DNA of 64,000 nt from assembly GCF_000421665.1 (NCBI RefSeq), contig NZ_ATXL01000004.1, forward strand, positions 1-64,000. The letters run 5' to 3'. The notes beneath the pieces are model-generated. The model did not search any database and was not told the origin of the DNA. It saw only the letters and a list, made by a program, of their open reading frames with translations. Every line of letters starts with the position of its first letter. Position 1 is the first letter of the stretch. This stretch comes from Bavariicoccus seileri WCC 4188 (lineage in GTDB: Bacteria; Bacillota; Bacilli; Lactobacillales; Aerococcaceae). Positions 16,865 to 28,527 of the stretch are shown here, piece by piece. A program made the translations under genes and the position numbers.

Positions 16865-17716
16865 CTATTTTTTCAATGCTATCCCATTAGGAATTTTAAT
16901 CACTTGCCCTGTCTTAAGTAAATGACCGATTGCTCTTTTAAACTGTCCTTTTGAGATTCCGAAAAAGCTCTTGATATCATCTGGATCAGATTTATCGTGA
17001 TAAGGCAGTTGATGAGTTGGCACATTATTCAGTAATGTCAAAATCATTTGGGCATCATCAGGAATTGCTTCAAAGGCTCTGGGCTTCAACGATATATTCA
17101 GCGATCCATCCTCTTTGACTGCAATAACTCGTCCTTTAATCAGTTCACCAAGTGTTGGCTCATTAAAGCGCTCAGATGGGTGAATAAACCCCCAATAGAA
17201 CTCACTGGTTAAAACGTAAGTTCCCACTTTTTTAAGACGAACAACTGTTGCTTCAATATCCTTATTAATCATAGAATCTGGTGCTTTTTTTGCAAGCTGG
17301 TGGACTAACTGTTCATCCGCTAATTCGCCCCAGATTCGCTCCTCTTTATCCGTCGTAATGGTGATTAAGAGCTTATTCCCTTTTTTAGGCCATAAAGACG
17401 TCATTTCAGATAACAGATCCTTTGAAACCACAACATCCTTACCAGGCAGACCGATATCACAAAATACACCTAGGTCTTTTCTAACATCTTTTACAACTGC
17501 CCAACCATACTGTCCTGGTAAAATATCAGGAAGGATTGGGGTGAAAATATAGTGATGATCCATATTTTCATATAAGAATCCTTTGACCATATCACCTATC
17601 TGGTAACTGTTCTCAGTCAGTTGTTTGGGAAAATCGAATGTTCGACCTTTATATTGTACAAAGTAACTAGTGTCATTTTGATCGGTCACAAAACATGTTT
17701 CTACCGTTCCAAGCAT
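16865..17716 (-). CDS. cvfB: S1-like RNA-binding protein, CvfB family
   Basis: Member of the conserved virulence factor B (YitL) family, with several S1/OB-type domains and a C-terminal winged helix (DDIKSFFGISKGQFKRAIGHL). The 283 residues match the family length. The protein binds RNA in Staphylococcus and affects virulence regulation there; its job here is not known. The ATG at 17716 has GGAGGT upstream. It precedes fur by 13 bases and is probably the first gene of the cvfB-fur-xerD operon. Confidence 0.85.
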   Translation of the reverse strand: MLGTVETCFVTDQNDTSYFVQYKGRTFDFPKQLTENSYQIGDMVKGFLYENMDHHYIFTPILPDILPGQYGWAVVKDVRKDLGVFCDIGLPGKDVVVSKDLLSEMTSLWPKKGNKLLITITTDKEERIWGELADEQLVHQLAKKAPDSMINKDIEATVVRLKKVGTYVLTSEFYWGFIHPSERFNEPTLGELIKGRVIAVKEDGSLNISLKPRAFEAIPDDAQMILTLLNNVPTHQLPYHDKSDPDDIKSFFGISKGQFKRAIGHLLKTGQVIKIPNGIALKK

Positions 17717-17962
17717 ATTTGACCTCCATTCATTTTATTAATTTTAGCTATTTCTTATTTATAGTCATTCTAGATTAATGCTTGCTTCAATCCATTTATA
17801 GATCAATCCTAGCCACTAAAATGAAAAAACATTCAAATTGCTTAACACAACTCATTTTACCACAATTATATCGTAATCACCTTATTTGATCTGGTTTCCT
17901 AGTTTATAATCATCGAACTCTCCAAAACTTTTTTCGGTCAAGAAAAAAATGGTTACAATATA

Positions 17963-18006
17963 AAAAGTTGGATCATTGCCCTTTAGTGGGTCGTGATCCA
18001 ACTTTT
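17963..18006 (-). terminator. Terminator downstream of pyk
   Basis: Perfect 13-bp stem aaaagttggatca (17963-17975) with tgatccaactttt (17994-18006), with T-rich tracts on both strands. It lies about 130 bases past the pyk stop. Confidence 0.8.
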
Positions 18007-18051
18007 CATTCAATGCATTAGCTACATTTTTGACTGACACTCTTATATGTT

Positions 18052-18090
18052 ATTTACACAGTGTATAATCTATACACGCTATGTGTAAAT
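18052..18090. repeat. Nested palindrome after pyk
   Basis: Outer arms atttacaca (18052-18060) and tgtgtaaat (18082-18090) enclose inner arms tgtata/tatacacg. It resembles a protein-binding palindrome or an extra transcript-end hairpin; no T run follows. Confidence 0.6.
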
Positions 18091-18137
18091 GTTTTCTGTA
18101 CATGCTTACCACTTTATTAGAGTAGTAGTCACTTGTA

Positions 18138-19895
18138 TTAAAGAGCTTTAGTTGCTCCTCTATAAACGATACCACGACGTGCATCAATTGTAACAATCTC
18201 GCCATCTTCAATAACTGAGGTTGCATCTGTACTTCCAACAATCACAGGGATACCTAAATCAATGCCAACTACAGCGGCATGGCTTGTTAAACCGCCCTCT
18301 TCGGTTACAACAGCAACAGCTTGTTTCAAAGCATCAGTGTATTCAGGAGTTGTATCTCTAACAACTAGAATCTTACCTGGCTTCATTTTTTTATTAGCTT
18401 CATCAGCTGAATGAGCTACAACTGCTTCTGCAATAACGTTTTGACGGCCTATACCATTACCTCTAGTTAAGATAGTATTAATGGCTTGAACCTTCATGAT
18501 ATTAGTTGTACCACGTTCACCAACTGGAACACCGGCAGTAATAATGATCAAGTCGCCTTCTTTTGCATAGCCTTCATCAGTAGCTACAGTAGATCCTAGT
18601 GCAAACATTTCATCAGTAGAAGCAGGCTTTTCAGTGACATGAGGATAAACACCCCAAGAAAGAAGTAACCCACGTTTTTGACGTTGGCTGAATGTCAACG
18701 CTACGATATGCGCATTAGGACGGTATTTTGAAATCATCCGTGCAGTGTGACCAGATTCTGTAGCAGCCACGATTGTCTTAATCTTAAGATTTTTAGCCGT
18801 GTGACCAACTGAACGACCAATTGCTTCTGCAACATCGGTATCTGAGAATGCTTTTAGTCTGAAAGAATTTTCTCCAGTCAAGGCAAATTCAGTACGAACA
18901 CAAATATTCGCCATTGTCCGAACTGCTTCGATAGGATAATCCCCAGCAGCTGTTTCTCCTGAAAGCATCACTGCGTCAGTACCATCAAAAATGGCATTAG
19001 CAACGTCACCAGCTTCAGCTCTTGTAGGGCGAGGATTTCGTTGCATAGAATCAAGCATTTGGGTAGCAGTGATAACTGGTTTAGCTAATTCATTACATTT
19101 TCTGATCAATGCTTTTTGAACAATAGGAACTTCCTCTGCAGGAATTTCAACACCCATGTCTCCCCGAGCAACCATCAACCCTTGAGAAACATTCAAAATA
19201 TCATCGATATTATCGATTCCTTCTTGATTTTCGATTTTTGGAATGACTTGAACATGTGTCATATCATATTCTTCTAATATTTCTTTGATTTCCAAAACAT
19301 CTGCTGCTTTACGTACAAAACTTGCAGCAATGAAATCGATGTCGTTCTTTAGTCCAAAGATAATATCGTTACGATCTTTTTCTGTAATACCTGGTAATTT
19401 TGTTTTAACTCCAGGAACATTGACACCTTTTTTATTTTTAATGACACCAGTATTTAAAATCTTTGTATGGATAACTTCTTTTTCAAGATCAACATCGGTA
19501 ACTTGTAATTCTACTAAGCCATCATCTAATAAGATGTAGCTTCCAATATTGACATCATGGATCAATTCAGGATAGGTAATTGAAAATAGATCCTTAGTTC
19601 CTAAAACTTCTTTCATTGACACATCAACATTTTTTCCTTTTTCAAGTAAAATACTGCCATCTTTCATATCATTCGTTCTGATTTCAGGACCTTTAGTATC
19701 TAACATTAACGCAACTGTCGTTCCGGTGATTTTAGAAGCTTCGCGAATGTTCTTGATACGTTGTAAATGTTCGTCATGGTCTCCATGTGAGAAATTCAAA
19801 CGTGCAACATTCATCCCAGCTTTAATCAATTCGACTAGTGTTTCAACGCTTTCACTTGCAGGACCTATCGTACATACGATTTTAGTTTTTTTCAT
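18138..19895 (-). CDS. pyk: Pyruvate kinase
   Basis: Makes pyruvate and ATP from phosphoenolpyruvate, the last step of glycolysis. The 585 residues include the extra C-terminal PEP-utiliser domain ([11 protein letters not shown], with the otherwise phosphorylated histidine) that many Firmicute enzymes carry. The active site segments [10 protein letters not shown] and ATQMLDSM are intact. I start at the ATG at 19895 ([14 protein letters not shown]) with AAAGGTG upstream; the in-frame extension to 19982 is unrelated sequence. It follows pfkA on the same strand, a usual pairing. Confidence 0.97.
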   Translation of the reverse strand: MKKTKIVCTIGPASESVETLVELIKAGMNVARLNFSHGDHDEHLQRIKNIREASKITGTTVALMLDTKGPEIRTNDMKDGSILLEKGKNVDVSMKEVLGTKDLFSITYPELIHDVNIGSYILLDDGLVELQVTDVDLEKEVIHTKILNTGVIKNKKGVNVPGVKTKLPGITEKDRNDIIFGLKNDIDFIAASFVRKAADVLEIKEILEEYDMTHVQVIPKIENQEGIDNIDDILNVSQGLMVARGDMGVEIPAEEVPIVQKALIRKCNELAKPVITATQMLDSMQRNPRPTRAEAGDVANAIFDGTDAVMLSGETAAGDYPIEAVRTMANICVRTEFALTGENSFRLKAFSDTDVAEAIGRSVGHTAKNLKIKTIVAATESGHTARMISKYRPNAHIVALTFSQRQKRGLLLSWGVYPHVTEKPASTDEMFALGSTVATDEGYAKEGDLIIITAGVPVGERGTTNIMKVQAINTILTRGNGIGRQNVIAEAVVAHSADEANKKMKPGKILVVRDTTPEYTDALKQAVAVVTEEGGLTSHAAVVGIDLGIPVIVGSTDATSVIEDGEIVTIDARRGIVYRGATKAL

Positions 19896-20040
19896 TGTTT
19901 CACCTTTCCTATACCTAAGAATTATGAATAGACGATTCCACTTAAAACAACTATTTAGTGCCTCACTATACCATTTTATCAAAATAGTTTAGCAAATAGT
20001 CTTCTAAATTTTATCGAAGTACCATCACTACATTACCACA

Positions 20041-20074
20041 TTTTCAGAAATAAATAAGTTATTTTCAGAAATAA
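20041..20074. repeat. 13-bp direct repeat upstream of pyk
   Basis: ttttcagaaataa occurs at 20041-20053 and again at 20062-20074, a spacing of 21 bases or about two helical turns. It lies in the 213-base gap between pfkA and pyk and could be a regulator site. Confidence 0.5.
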
Positions 20075-20108
20075 GACAATTGTTCACAAAATATGAGCTT
20101 ATCCCAAT

Positions 20109-21086
<978 letters not shown>

Positions 21087-21179
21087 TCACCTTGATAATG
21101 AACTTACAATAATGATACCAAAAATAGCTCACCGTGTCTGTTATTACTCAATTCTAAAAGCGTTTTCCTAATGAAATTC

Positions 21180-24100
21180 TTAATTTTTTATAATTTTTTC
21201 ACTTGATTCAAGTGGAGAGCTAGCTACATAAAGGTTTTTTTCGCCAATTATTGCCGATATTTCACTCAATAAGACACTAGAAATAGTCACTTTTCGTATT
21301 CGACGATCATAAAACTTTCTGCGATCCGGCTGTCTAACAAATATCAGCGGACTTTCGCCACTATGTTTCTTAAATATTGCTATCAACTTTTCATAAGTAA
21401 TCTTTTCAACATTATCTAAGTTTATGACCAATTTTCTCTCCCGCTCGATTGCTATCTTCTTGGCTTCATCATAGCTTATAAAGTTGGAGGCAATCACCTG
21501 TAATGCCATATCTTTGGAAAAGCTAGGCTTACCTTTTAAAACAATTTTTTTGTTTGGCTTCAAAAGACTGATATGTTGATAGTAAACCTTTGAAAAAACG
21601 ACAACGGTCAGTTGCTTTGTTTCATCACTAACTGTCAAGAAAGCCATCGATTCTCCCTTTTTTGTTTTAATTTTTTCTACTGACTGGATGTAGACCAATC
21701 CTTCGAAAGACCGATCTTTATCTTTTAAGGACAGAAGAGACCTATAGCCCATCACATGAATTAAACGACGATCATTAGCTAATGGGTGGAAAGAAACAAT
21801 AGTTCCTAATAACGCAATCTCATCGTTTAAGCGTTGGTCTAGTGGCATTTCTTCTGTATGCTGATAGCTAACCCCTAAATCCTGATTTAAATGATTGATT
21901 AGGTCTCCAAATAAAGAATCTTGCTCTTTAAGAACAGGAATTGTTTTCAACAAGCTTGCTCGATTGACGCCAAATGAATCAAATGCTCCTACACGAATCA
22001 ATTTTTCAATCATACTGTCTGATTGTTTTTGCCCAACTCGTTGATAGAAGTCAATGAAGGAATGAAACTTTTCGTTCTTTCTTTTTGATAAAATTCGTTC
22101 TGAAAAAAGGGTTGATATCCCTTTGATTTGATCAAATCCTAAAAGCAATCCTTTTTTGTAGACGGCTATTAAATGCGTACTATTGTTAATATCTGGCCCG
22201 AATAAGTTAATTCTTTTAAAACGCATATCATTTAAGTATTGCTGTCCTTTAGTCGAATTAAGAGAAAGACTATTGATTAAGCTTGCAAAAAAAGCTGCTG
22301 GATAATGAACTTTCAAATAGGCCATACGATAAGCTAGTAATGAATAGGCCATTGCATGTGAACGATTAAATCCATAATCAGCAAATTTTTCGATATAGGC
22401 ATAAACAGTTGTGGCTTCTTTAGCGTCATAACCAAGTTTTTGTGCACCAGATACAAAGCGCTTTTTTTCTTCCTCAATGATATCTTTTTTCTTTTTACTC
22501 ATCGCTCTTCTCAGTATATCTGCTTGTCCTAACGTAAATCCCGCCATGGTAACTGCTACTTGCATGACTTGTTCTTGGTAGACCATGATGCCATATGTAT
22601 TAGCAAGTATTTTTTTTAATGTGTCGTGTGGAAAATGAATGGGTTCCTCATGATGCTTTCGTTTAATAAAATGGTCAATCTGTTCCATCGGTCCCGGACG
22701 ATAAAGGGCATTGACCGCTGTAAGATCCTCTAAACTTTGTGGCATTAGACGTTTGAGAACTTGTCTGATACCTGCTGATTCGAATTGGAATATGCCATCC
22801 GTATCGCCTTGAGAAAACAACTGATAAACGCTTTTATCGTTTAATGGGATAGCTGTTAAATCAAAATCAGGATCATCCACTTTAATAAAAGTCACAGCGT
22901 CTTGAACAATAGCTAAATTTCTAATGCCCAAAAAATCCATTTTCAATAACCCAATCTCTTCAACTGAACCCATTTGAAATTGTGTCAATGGTAACTGTTT
23001 GTTTCTCAAAAAAAGTGCTGTAAAATTAGTCAATGGTTGGTCACAAATGACGACTCCTGCAGCATGTGTTGATAAATGTCGGCTAAGGCCTTCAATTTGT
23101 TGAGCTATTTCAACAATTTTCTGACTTTCAGCTGATTGATCAACCAACTGTGCAAATTGTCGTGATTCGCGGTAAGCATCTGCTAGTTTTATTTTCAGTT
23201 TATTAGGAACCGATTTAGCTAATCGATCAACGACTGATGCTGAAGATTTTAGGACCCTACCAACATCTCTAATAGCAGATTTAGCGGCAAAAGTCCCTAC
23301 CGTTGCAATTTGAGCAACATGATTCTCACCATATTTTTTGGCAACGTATTGTAATACCTCATCTCGTTTATTATCAGGTAAATCAAGATCGATATCAGGC
23401 ATATTAAAACGTTCTTCATTTAAAAAGCGTTCAAATAATAAATTTTCTTTGATTGGATCTAATTCTGTAATTCCTAATAAATATGACGTCAGTGACCCAG
23501 CTGCAGACCCTCTACCTGGGCTTGTAACGATTTTCATGCTTTTAGCATAATCGATGACATCAGCTACAATCAAAAAGTAATCCGAAAAGCCCATCCGATC
23601 GATCACTGTCAATTCGTGGTCTAGTCTATCTCTATAGGCTTCGTCTTCCGTTAATGCTTTCTTCTCTAGTCCCTCATAACATAATTTCTTTAAATATTGG
23701 CTACTATCTTCATTATCCGGCGTTTTAAATTTTGGGAGATGAAGTGTTTTAAACAGAAGCGAAACTTCTACTTTTCGAGCTAAACTTTCATTTTCGTTTA
23801 AACTATCGTTTAGTATTGGATTAGTAGTAGGAAAAAATTGATTAAACTCTTTTTGAGAGGGTAGATAATAGCTTCCCGTAGATAGATCACTTTGAGACAG
23901 ACCATCTTCCCTATCAATTGCTCTTAAGACACGATAGCCCTTTTGATAATGAGCGCTAGGATAGCGGACCTTTTCGCTTGCAATTGCCATAATGTCGGGA
24001 TTGTGACTGAGCCAATCAGTGATAATGTTCAACTTTTCTTCCGAAAATTCTCTTGGATCAATCGCAATATAAATTTCCCAAGAAAAGTCACTAACAATCT

Positions 24101-24524
24101 GCTTAAGTGTCGACAAAACCTCAATAGTAAAATCATCATCCAAATGTAGAATAAAGGCTAAATGATCAGTAAGCTTTCGACTTTCTTGAAGAATAAGTCC
24201 CCATTCTTTATCTGTCGAATAAGTTGCAAGTGATAGCATCTTTTGGTAGCCAGTGTTGTCTAATGCGATAGCAGACAAAAGGATATCATACGGAGCTTTC
24301 ACATTAATATGGGCTAAATTCAGATAGTGTGACACGCCCATAATAGGTTTGATTTGTTTTGCTAAACATTTTTGATAAAATTCAACTAGACCCATGGTAC
24401 TGTCAAGATCGGCTAATACCAATGAAGTGTAACCAAGCTGACTTCCCAGCTCGGCATAGCGATCAATCGTTAAGGCACTACGCAAAAACGAATAGTCAGA
24501 AAAAACATTGAATGGTTGTCCCAC
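21180..24524 (-). CDS. dnaE: DNA polymerase III subunit alpha (DnaE)
   Basis: Replicative polymerase of the C family. The 1114 residues fit the DnaE class: an N-terminal PHP domain (FSDYSFLRSALT, GVSHYL), the polymerase core with the catalytic PDIDLDLPDNKRDEV segment and GRGSAAGSL, then helix-hairpin-helix and OB domains. There is no inserted 3'-5' exonuclease, so it is not PolC. In Firmicutes DnaE extends primers before handing over to PolC. The start is GTG at 24524 with AAGGAAG upstream. Confidence 0.96.
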   Translation of the reverse strand: MGQPFNVFSDYSFLRSALTIDRYAELGSQLGYTSLVLADLDSTMGLVEFYQKCLAKQIKPIMGVSHYLNLAHINVKAPYDILLSAIALDNTGYQKMLSLATYSTDKEWGLILQESRKLTDHLAFILHLDDDFTIEVLSTLKQIVSDFSWEIYIAIDPREFSEEKLNIITDWLSHNPDIMAIASEKVRYPSAHYQKGYRVLRAIDREDGLSQSDLSTGSYYLPSQKEFNQFFPTTNPILNDSLNENESLARKVEVSLLFKTLHLPKFKTPDNEDSSQYLKKLCYEGLEKKALTEDEAYRDRLDHELTVIDRMGFSDYFLIVADVIDYAKSMKIVTSPGRGSAAGSLTSYLLGITELDPIKENLLFERFLNEERFNMPDIDLDLPDNKRDEVLQYVAKKYGENHVAQIATVGTFAAKSAIRDVGRVLKSSASVVDRLAKSVPNKLKIKLADAYRESRQFAQLVDQSAESQKIVEIAQQIEGLSRHLSTHAAGVVICDQPLTNFTALFLRNKQLPLTQFQMGSVEEIGLLKMDFLGIRNLAIVQDAVTFIKVDDPDFDLTAIPLNDKSVYQLFSQGDTDGIFQFESAGIRQVLKRLMPQSLEDLTAVNALYRPGPMEQIDHFIKRKHHEEPIHFPHDTLKKILANTYGIMVYQEQVMQVAVTMAGFTLGQADILRRAMSKKKKDIIEEEKKRFVSGAQKLGYDAKEATTVYAYIEKFADYGFNRSHAMAYSLLAYRMAYLKVHYPAAFFASLINSLSLNSTKGQQYLNDMRFKRINLFGPDINNSTHLIAVYKKGLLLGFDQIKGISTLFSERILSKRKNEKFHSFIDFYQRVGQKQSDSMIEKLIRVGAFDSFGVNRASLLKTIPVLKEQDSLFGDLINHLNQDLGVSYQHTEEMPLDQRLNDEIALLGTIVSFHPLANDRRLIHVMGYRSLLSLKDKDRSFEGLVYIQSVEKIKTKKGESMAFLTVSDETKQLTVVVFSKVYYQHISLLKPNKKIVLKGKPSFSKDMALQVIASNFISYDEAKKIAIERERKLVINLDNVEKITYEKLIAIFKKHSGESPLIFVRQPDRRKFYDRRIRKVTISSVLLSEISAIIGEKNLYVASSPLESSEKIIKN

Positions 24525-24593
24525 GGAAACACTTCCTTTATCATATAGTTTGCGTTATAATAATCTGCAGAATAACAGAAAAGAGGTTCTAGA

Positions 24594-24821
24594 ATGAAAT
24601 ACATTATAACTGGCATTTGGGCTTTTATTTTAACACAAATGACTTTTTTCTTGGGTTCGGCATTGATGAATTCTAAATATAGTTTCTTATCCGCATGCTT
24701 AACAGCTGTAATCGAGCTTGTTTTGGTCGTTTTGATTAGTGATATGTTAAAATTCTCAAATCACCTAAAAATTTCTGAAGATACTCCAGAAGTTTCAGAT
24801 TCAAATAGTACAACTGAATGA
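24594..24821 (+). CDS. Small membrane protein, DUF2929-like
   Basis: Protein of 75 residues with two membrane segments (about residues 4-25 and 32-52) and a polar acidic tail. The start MKYIITGIWAFILTQMTFFLG resembles the DUF2929 (YjzD) family often found divergent from dnaE in Lactobacillales. It is divergent from dnaE here too, with 69 bases between the starts, and has its own terminator at 25040. Function unknown; the family assignment is from memory. Confidence 0.65.
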   Translation: MKYIITGIWAFILTQMTFFLGSALMNSKYSFLSACLTAVIELVLVVLISDMLKFSNHLKISEDTPEVSDSNSTTE

Positions 24822-24999
24822 ATGAATGGATTATTGAATGACTTTTTGAATAGATAAATAAGAGAAAAATAGTAAGTCCCGAAAATTGTGTGACCTATTT
24901 TCAGAATAATCTCAAGAGTGGCCTGAAAAATGACCTATTAATAAGCTAAATGACCTTCATTAGAACTAAACTAATTTTGCTACTTCTGTAGTAGTTTTT

Positions 25000-25041
25000 A
25001 AGAATTAAATACAGTTAGAATAAGAATTAAATACAGTTAGA
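25000..25041. repeat. 20-bp direct repeat before a terminator
   Basis: aagaattaaatacagttaga occurs at 25000-25019 and 25022-25041, a spacing of 22 bases. The second copy runs into the terminator stem. Confidence 0.75.
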
Positions 25042-25070
25042 GGATGAGGCAACAGCCTCATCCTCTTTTT
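25040..25070 (+). terminator. Terminator of the DUF2929-like gene
   Basis: Perfect 11-bp stem gaggatgaggc (25040-25050) with gcctcatcctc (25055-25065), then five T on the plus strand. The hairpin could also help end the converging queA transcript, although no T run is present in that direction. Confidence 0.85.
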
Positions 25071-25074
25071 ATGG

Positions 25075-26112
25075 TTACTTTTCTAAAAACATTGCGTCGC
25101 CAAAACTAAAAAAGCGATACTTTTCTTTGATAGCATGATCATAGGCCTCTAGAATAAAGGATCTTCCGGCATAGGCAGCCACTAACATGACTAATGTAGA
25201 TTTTGGAAGATGAAAATTTGTAATGAAAGCATCAACAGCTTTAAACTGAAATCCGGGAGAGATGAAGATTGAAGTCCATCCACTCATTGGCTCAAGAGGT
25301 GTCGTTCTATCCTTTGTGACTGATTCTAATGTGCGAATAGAGGTGGTCCCAACAGCTACAATTCTTCTATTTTCGCTTCTGGCGCTGTTGATTACATCAC
25401 AGGTTTGTTGGTCAATATGATAATACTCAGAATGCATGTGGTGATCAGAAATATTGACTGCTGACACGGGCCTGAATGTTCCTAAACCAACATGAAGTGT
25501 GACATAGCACAATTTAACACCTTTAGCTTTCAAGGCCTCTAAAATCTCAGTAGTAAAATGTAGGCCAGCTGTAGGTGCCGCAGCAGAACCTTCCTCTTTA
25601 GCATACACTGTTTGATAACGATTTTTATCTCTTAATTTTTCTTTAATATAAGGTGGCAAAGGCATCTCACCGAGTTGATCCAGAATCTCGAGGAAAACAC
25701 CTTGATAGGAGAATTTAACGCGTCTTCCACCATGTTCAAGAACTTCAATGACCTCCCCAGTCAATTGTCCATCTCCAAAAGAAATCACTGTTCCAACCTT
25801 TGCTCTTTTTGCAGGTTTAACTAATGTTTCCCATACATCATCGTTTTCTTGGTGAAGGAGCAGAACTTCTAAGTGCCCACCAGTATCTTCTTTTGTGCCA
25901 AACAACCTTGCTGGCAACACTTTGGTATTATTCATCACTAAGACATCGCCACTTTTTAAAATTGATACGATATCCTTAAACGACTCATCTGTCATCGTGT
26001 GATCTGTCACGTTCAAATGTAACAGCCGAGAAGCAGAACGGTCTTTCAAAGGGACTTGCGCGATCAAATTCTCTGGCAAATTAAAATCAAAATCATTTAC
26101 GGTTAATGGCAA
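25075..26112 (-). CDS. queA: S-adenosylmethionine:tRNA ribosyltransferase-isomerase
   Basis: Adds the cyclopentane-diol ring precursor from S-adenosylmethionine to 7-aminomethyl-deazaguanine in tRNA, in queuosine synthesis. The 345 residues match the family. Recognisable segments are [26 protein letters not shown] and [10 protein letters not shown]. The start appears to be TTG at 26112. It is downstream of ruvB, the common ruvA-ruvB-queA order. The usual partner tgt is not in the window. Confidence 0.95.
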   Translation of the reverse strand: MPLTVNDFDFNLPENLIAQVPLKDRSASRLLHLNVTDHTMTDESFKDIVSILKSGDVLVMNNTKVLPARLFGTKEDTGGHLEVLLLHQENDDVWETLVKPAKRAKVGTVISFGDGQLTGEVIEVLEHGGRRVKFSYQGVFLEILDQLGEMPLPPYIKEKLRDKNRYQTVYAKEEGSAAAPTAGLHFTTEILEALKAKGVKLCYVTLHVGLGTFRPVSAVNISDHHMHSEYYHIDQQTCDVINSARSENRRIVAVGTTSIRTLESVTKDRTTPLEPMSGWTSIFISPGFQFKAVDAFITNFHLPKSTLVMLVAAYAGRSFILEAYDHAIKEKYRFFSFGDAMFLEK

Positions 26113-26166
26113 TTTATTCTCTTCTTTCTCATCAAATCAACTCTATTGGTATGATCCTTTTTATGT

Positions 26167-26201
26167 TTTTTATACTAGACTTATACTTTTTTATACTAGA
26201 C
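26167..26201. repeat. 14-bp direct repeat between ruvB and queA
   Basis: tttttatactagac is found at 26167-26180 and 26188-26201 (spacing 21 bases), in the 124-base gap before queA. It is one of several short direct repeats in the gaps of this window. Confidence 0.65.
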
Positions 26202-26236
26202 ACTAGTACTATTTTCTCGAATCGTCATCTTCCCGC

Positions 26237-27235
26237 TTATTTTGGTAATGGAATACCAAGATGATCATAGGCTTTTGGCGTCGCAACTCTTCCTCTAGGA
26301 GTTCTTTGGATAAAACCATTTTGAAGTAGGTAGGGTTCATACATATCTTCAATCGTTTCTCTTTCTTCTGAAACGTTTGCTGCCAATGCAGCCACACCTA
26401 CTGGACCTCCTTGATAAAACTTAATCATCGTTAGTAACAAGCGACGATCTATCTCATCTAATCCCACTCGATCTACTCCGAGAATCTTAAGTGTTTTTTT
26501 CGTGACAGATTCACTAATAATCTCCTCTGTCTCAACTTGTGAAAAATCGCGAACGCGTCGTAATAATCGGTTAGCTATTCTTGGTGTTCCCCTAGATCTA
26601 AGTGCGATTTCAAGTGAAGCTTTTTGATCAATGTCGCATTCGAGCACTCTAGCAGTTCGGTTGATAATCAATTCTAAATCATCAACTGTATAGTAATCGA
26701 TATGATCGATAATCCCAAAGCGGTCTCTAAGAGGTGCAGATAACGCTCCAGCACGAGTGGTCGCACCTATCAAAGTAAACGGTGGTAACGGAAAATGGAT
26801 ATGTTGTGCCGTAGCCCCGATGCCAGTCACGATATCGATAAAGAAGTCTTCCATGGCTGAATATAGAATTTCTTCTACAGGCTTTGGTAAGCGATGGATT
26901 TCATCAATAAAAAGAACATCTCCAGCATTCAAATCACTCAATATTGCAACTAGATCTCCGCTTCTTTCAATAGCGGGTCCACTAGTCGTCGTGATGTTTA
27001 CATCAAGTTCATGAGCTATGATATGAGCTAAGGTCGTTTTTCCTAGTCCTGGGGGGCCATAAATCAAAATATGGTCCAAAGATTCCTCTCGTTGCTTTGT
27101 AGCCTTGATATAGATGTCTAGTTGGCGTTTTAGCTTTTCTTGTCCGATATACTCTCTAAGCCACTGCGGACGTAAGGAAAGCTCATTATCTCCATCATCA
27201 AACACATCTTCAGCTGAAACAATTCTTTCAGTCAT
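26237..27235 (-). CDS. ruvB: Holliday junction branch migration helicase RuvB
   Basis: AAA+ motor that drives branch migration of Holliday junctions with RuvA. The 332 residues show Walker [10 protein letters not shown], Walker [10 protein letters not shown], sensor GATTRAG and arginine-finger DRFG, then a winged helix at the end. I start at the ATG at 27235 ([10 protein letters not shown]) with AAAGGGA upstream; the extension to 27283 lacks family similarity. It is separated from ruvA by 96 bases that include a 10-bp inverted repeat. Confidence 0.96.
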   Translation of the reverse strand: MTERIVSAEDVFDDGDNELSLRPQWLREYIGQEKLKRQLDIYIKATKQREESLDHILIYGPPGLGKTTLAHIIAHELDVNITTTSGPAIERSGDLVAILSDLNAGDVLFIDEIHRLPKPVEEILYSAMEDFFIDIVTGIGATAQHIHFPLPPFTLIGATTRAGALSAPLRDRFGIIDHIDYYTVDDLELIINRTARVLECDIDQKASLEIALRSRGTPRIANRLLRRVRDFSQVETEEIISESVTKKTLKILGVDRVGLDEIDRRLLLTMIKFYQGGPVGVAALAANVSEERETIEDMYEPYLLQNGFIQRTPRGRVATPKAYDHLGIPLPK

Positions 27236-27261
27236 TGTAAAATCCCTTTCGCTATTTTGAC

Positions 27262-27297
27262 ATGTATCTAGTAGGCCTTCCAAGATGCTAGATACAT
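27262..27297. repeat. 10-bp perfect inverted repeat between ruvA and ruvB
   Basis: atgtatctag (27262-27271) pairs with ctagatacat (27288-27297) around a 16-base loop, in the gap between the two subunit genes. There is no T run, so it is more likely an RNA processing or stability hairpin than a terminator. Confidence 0.65.
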
Positions 27298-27331
27298 TGC
27301 CAAACTATCGTTTTTCTTCTAACAAATAGCA

Positions 27332-27928
27332 TTATTTATCTAACAAGAGTTTGAACGCTCTCTTTAAAAGCTGTTCAGTACTTTCGTTACTCTCAGGTAT
27401 CAAATTTTTCTTAATTTTGTCGATTTCTCTTTGTGAGTATCCTAAACCAGACAAAGCCAGTGCAACATCAGTAACATGTTCATCTTCTGCAGACTGCTTC
27501 TTAGTTGTCTTTTCTTCACTATCATAAGACCCAAGCTTTCCTTTTAGATCCAAAATGATTTGAGCAGCCGTTTTCTTTCCTACTCCAGGAAATCGTGTCA
27601 AGAATGTCTGATCAGCAGTTTCTACTGCCTTTATGAAGCCCTTTTGATGCTCACTAGCTAAAATTGATAAAGCACTTTTAGGACCGATACCGGATACACT
27701 AATTAATTGTTCAAACAAAGTCCTAGTTGGTTGATCTAGAAAACCAAACAATAATTCATCATCTTCTCTTACATGATGATGAACAAATAATTTGACTGTT
27801 TGATGTAGTGATGATTGTAGTTCGAAGGGATTGGCCATTAAAATTAAATACCCAATGCCATAAGATTCAATCGTGACAGACTTTGGTGTTATAGTAGTTA
27901 ACTCGCCTTTAATGTAATCATACAACAT
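27332..27928 (-). CDS. ruvA: Holliday junction branch migration protein RuvA
   Basis: Tetrameric junction-binding protein that recruits RuvB. The 198 residues hold the OB fold, the helix-hairpin-helix pair (ISVSGIGPKSALSIL and FPGVGKKTAAQIILDL) and the small C-terminal domain that touches RuvB. The ATG at 27928 lies one base after the msrB stop, so the two genes are cotranscribed. Confidence 0.96.
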   Translation of the reverse strand: MLYDYIKGELTTITPKSVTIESYGIGYLILMANPFELQSSLHQTVKLFVHHHVREDDELLFGFLDQPTRTLFEQLISVSGIGPKSALSILASEHQKGFIKAVETADQTFLTRFPGVGKKTAAQIILDLKGKLGSYDSEEKTTKKQSAEDEHVTDVALALSGLGYSQREIDKIKKNLIPESNESTEQLLKRAFKLLLDK

Positions 27929-27929
27929 A

Positions 27930-28382
27930 TCAGTTATCCTTTTCGTTAAAAAGAACTTTGTAGTCCCCTAATCCCTCAGCATCCAGTTGATCGTAGGGAA
28001 TAAATCGTAATGCAGCAGAGTTGATGCAATACCTTAATCCGCCTTGTTCCACTGGACCATCATTAAAAACATGACCTAAATGAGAGTCCGCTTTTTGACT
28101 TCGCACTTCGATTCTCTCCATCCCATGAGATTGGTCACGCTTTTCCGCTACAGCTTTTTTATCGATTGTTTTTGAGAACGACGGCCACCCACAACCAGCA
28201 TCATATTTATCTGTTGAACTAAACAATGGCTCGCCACTTAGTATATCAACATAGATTCCTTTATCATAAAAGTCATCATACTCTCCCGAAAAGGGTCTTT
28301 CAGTCCCGTTATTCTGTGTCACGTCGTAAGCTACTTTAGACAGTTTGCTTTTATTTTTTTCAATCTCATTTTCATTGCTCAT
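27930..28382 (-). CDS. msrB: Peptide-methionine (R)-S-oxide reductase MsrB
   Basis: Repairs methionine-R-sulfoxide in proteins. The 150 residues contain GCGWPSF, the SHLGHVF substrate segment and the catalytic cysteine in RYCINSAAL. The two zinc CxxC pairs of some MsrB enzymes are absent, as in many Firmicute forms. I start at the ATG at 28382; the GTG three codons earlier abuts the ribosome site. Its place at the head of ruvA-ruvB behind a LexA-type box is unusual and would make it part of the DNA damage response. Confidence 0.93.
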   Translation of the reverse strand: MSNENEIEKNKSKLSKVAYDVTQNNGTERPFSGEYDDFYDKGIYVDILSGEPLFSSTDKYDAGCGWPSFSKTIDKKAVAEKRDQSHGMERIEVRSQKADSHLGHVFNDGPVEQGGLRYCINSAALRFIPYDQLDAEGLGDYKVLFNEKDN

Positions 28383-28527
28383 TGAGGTCACCCTTCTTTT
28401 ACTTTATTTTATTCGTTAAATTCAGGATACTGCATGATTTTCCCTCTTTCCCCTAAATGACTAATCCAACGTCTTCAACTAGCATTTGGAACAAGGTGAA
28501 AAAGTGAGATGGTCATTACAAATCACA

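Larger units (their letters stand above)
17717..18137. other. Gene-free gap between pyk and cvfB
   Basis: About 420 bases with no supported gene. The part nearest pyk holds two palindromic structures (18052-18090 and the terminator at 17963-18006). The remainder is AT-rich and presumably carries the promoter of the cvfB operon, which I could not place with confidence. Confidence 0.6.

Noticed and set aside
18050-18241. Small reading frame overlapping the pyk end
   Set aside because: It overlaps conserved pyk codons in another frame and the remaining part covers a palindrome; no ribosome site is visible.
27930-28382. MsrB as a possible pseudogene because zinc cysteines are missing
   Set aside because: Many active Firmicute MsrB enzymes lack the zinc pairs, and the catalytic cysteine and substrate segments are intact.
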